From: Lutibacter sp.
GTDB lineage: Bacteria; Bacteroidota; Bacteroidia; Flavobacteriales; Flavobacteriaceae
Direction: 5' to 3'
Length of the DNA: 32,201 nt
Assembly (NCBI GenBank): GCA_003516285.1
Contig: DPCK01000084.1
Span: 31,012-63,212, forward strand
Of the stretch, positions 31,863 to 32,201 are shown piece by piece. The notes beneath the pieces were generated by a model. The model was not told where the DNA came from, did not search any database, and saw nothing but the letters and a program-made list of their open reading frames with translations. The translations under genes and the position numbers were made by a program. How positions within the stretch are numbered: position 1 is the first letter of the stretch; every line of letters starts with the position of its first letter.

Positions 31863-32201
31863 AAAGTTAAAAGTTCAAAGATGAAAGCTCAAATGTTAAA
31901 GCGAAAACAAATTTCGTCATTGCAGGACAGAACGTTAAGAAAATGTTCGGTGAACATTTTTAGTGAATGGGCCAGCCGGCGCGTTGGCAGAAGCGTAGCT
32001 TCAGCAATCCGACGCGGCAACCTGTTGTGAACTAACGCAATCTCATAAGAAAGTTGTTGAGAACTAACGGAATTAAACAAACGCAACGATAAATAAGCAA
32101 AAGCTTTCTCATTAGCTTTGCGGTAGTTCAGGGCAGGTTGCCGCGTTGTTCTTTCGCTCTCGCTCAATAACGCCTCGCAATGACGGGTTTTAGGATCTTT
32201 A
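31863..32201. repeat. Composite dispersed-repeat block at window end, partly inverted
   Basis: Bases 31898-31922 repeat AAAGCGAAAACAAATTTCG. Bases 31924-31987 carry the hairpin repeat (arms 31940-31948 and 31952-31960), and 32008-32070 the GCAACCTG/GAACTAAC module. Bases 32127-32195 are an inverted copy of the module at 1199-1263. No gene is seen. Confidence 0.75.

Overview
The window looks like part of a Bacteroidota chromosome, most likely a flavobacterium. Start codons lack Shine-Dalgarno sequences, several genes have TAnnTTTG -7 promoter elements, and a UpxY-type NusG paralogue, a GxxExxY protein and typical Bacteroidota dispersed repeats are present. Almost all of it is one surface-polysaccharide (O-antigen or capsule) locus on the + strand.

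Layout: (1) 1-3842 is a repeat-rich entry region. It holds a winged-helix regulator with a decayed nucleotidyltransferase-like domain, a UpxY-type antiterminator, a GxxExxY protein and UDP-glucose dehydrogenase. (2) 3843-7942 has four genes among repeats: a HxGH nucleotidylyltransferase, a phosphomannose-isomerase-like cupin, GDP-fucose synthase and GDP-mannose 4,6-dehydratase. (3) 7943-27638 is a tightly packed operon-like block, without the dispersed repeats of the flanks. It starts with a complete CDP-3,6-dideoxyhexose pathway (E3 reductase, rfbF, rfbG, rfbH, an RmlC-like epimerase and a 4-ketoreductase). Wzx flippase, three glycosyltransferases, Wzy polymerase, wecC and wecB (UDP-ManNAcA), two more glycosyltransferases, an O-acetyltransferase, a GNAT, a sugar aminotransferase and the initiating phosphoglycosyl transferase follow. 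A bidirectional terminator closes it. (4) 27751-29880 carries a convergent conserved hypothetical gene with a good promoter and a small HTH-like gene. (5) 29881-32201 is repeat-rich again around a second sugar aminotransferase.

Together the genes supply UDP-GlcA, GDP-L-fucose, a CDP-3,6-dideoxyhexose (possibly ascarylose), UDP-ManNAcA and at least one amino sugar. Five glycosyltransferases plus one phosphoglycosyl transferase would build a repeat unit of about six sugars, which Wzx exports and Wzy polymerises. Mannose-1-phosphate guanylyltransferase, Wzz/Wza/Wzc functions and a 4,6-dehydratase for the amino sugar are not in the window.

I do not see a defence system or other clearly new protein machinery. 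The most unusual signals are in the repeats: hairpin families with compensatory arm changes, hairpins that share a core but have different self-complementary arms, repeats that supply stop codons to real genes, octamer and nonamer tandem repeats just upstream of start codons, and direct repeat copies that bracket the whole biosynthetic block.
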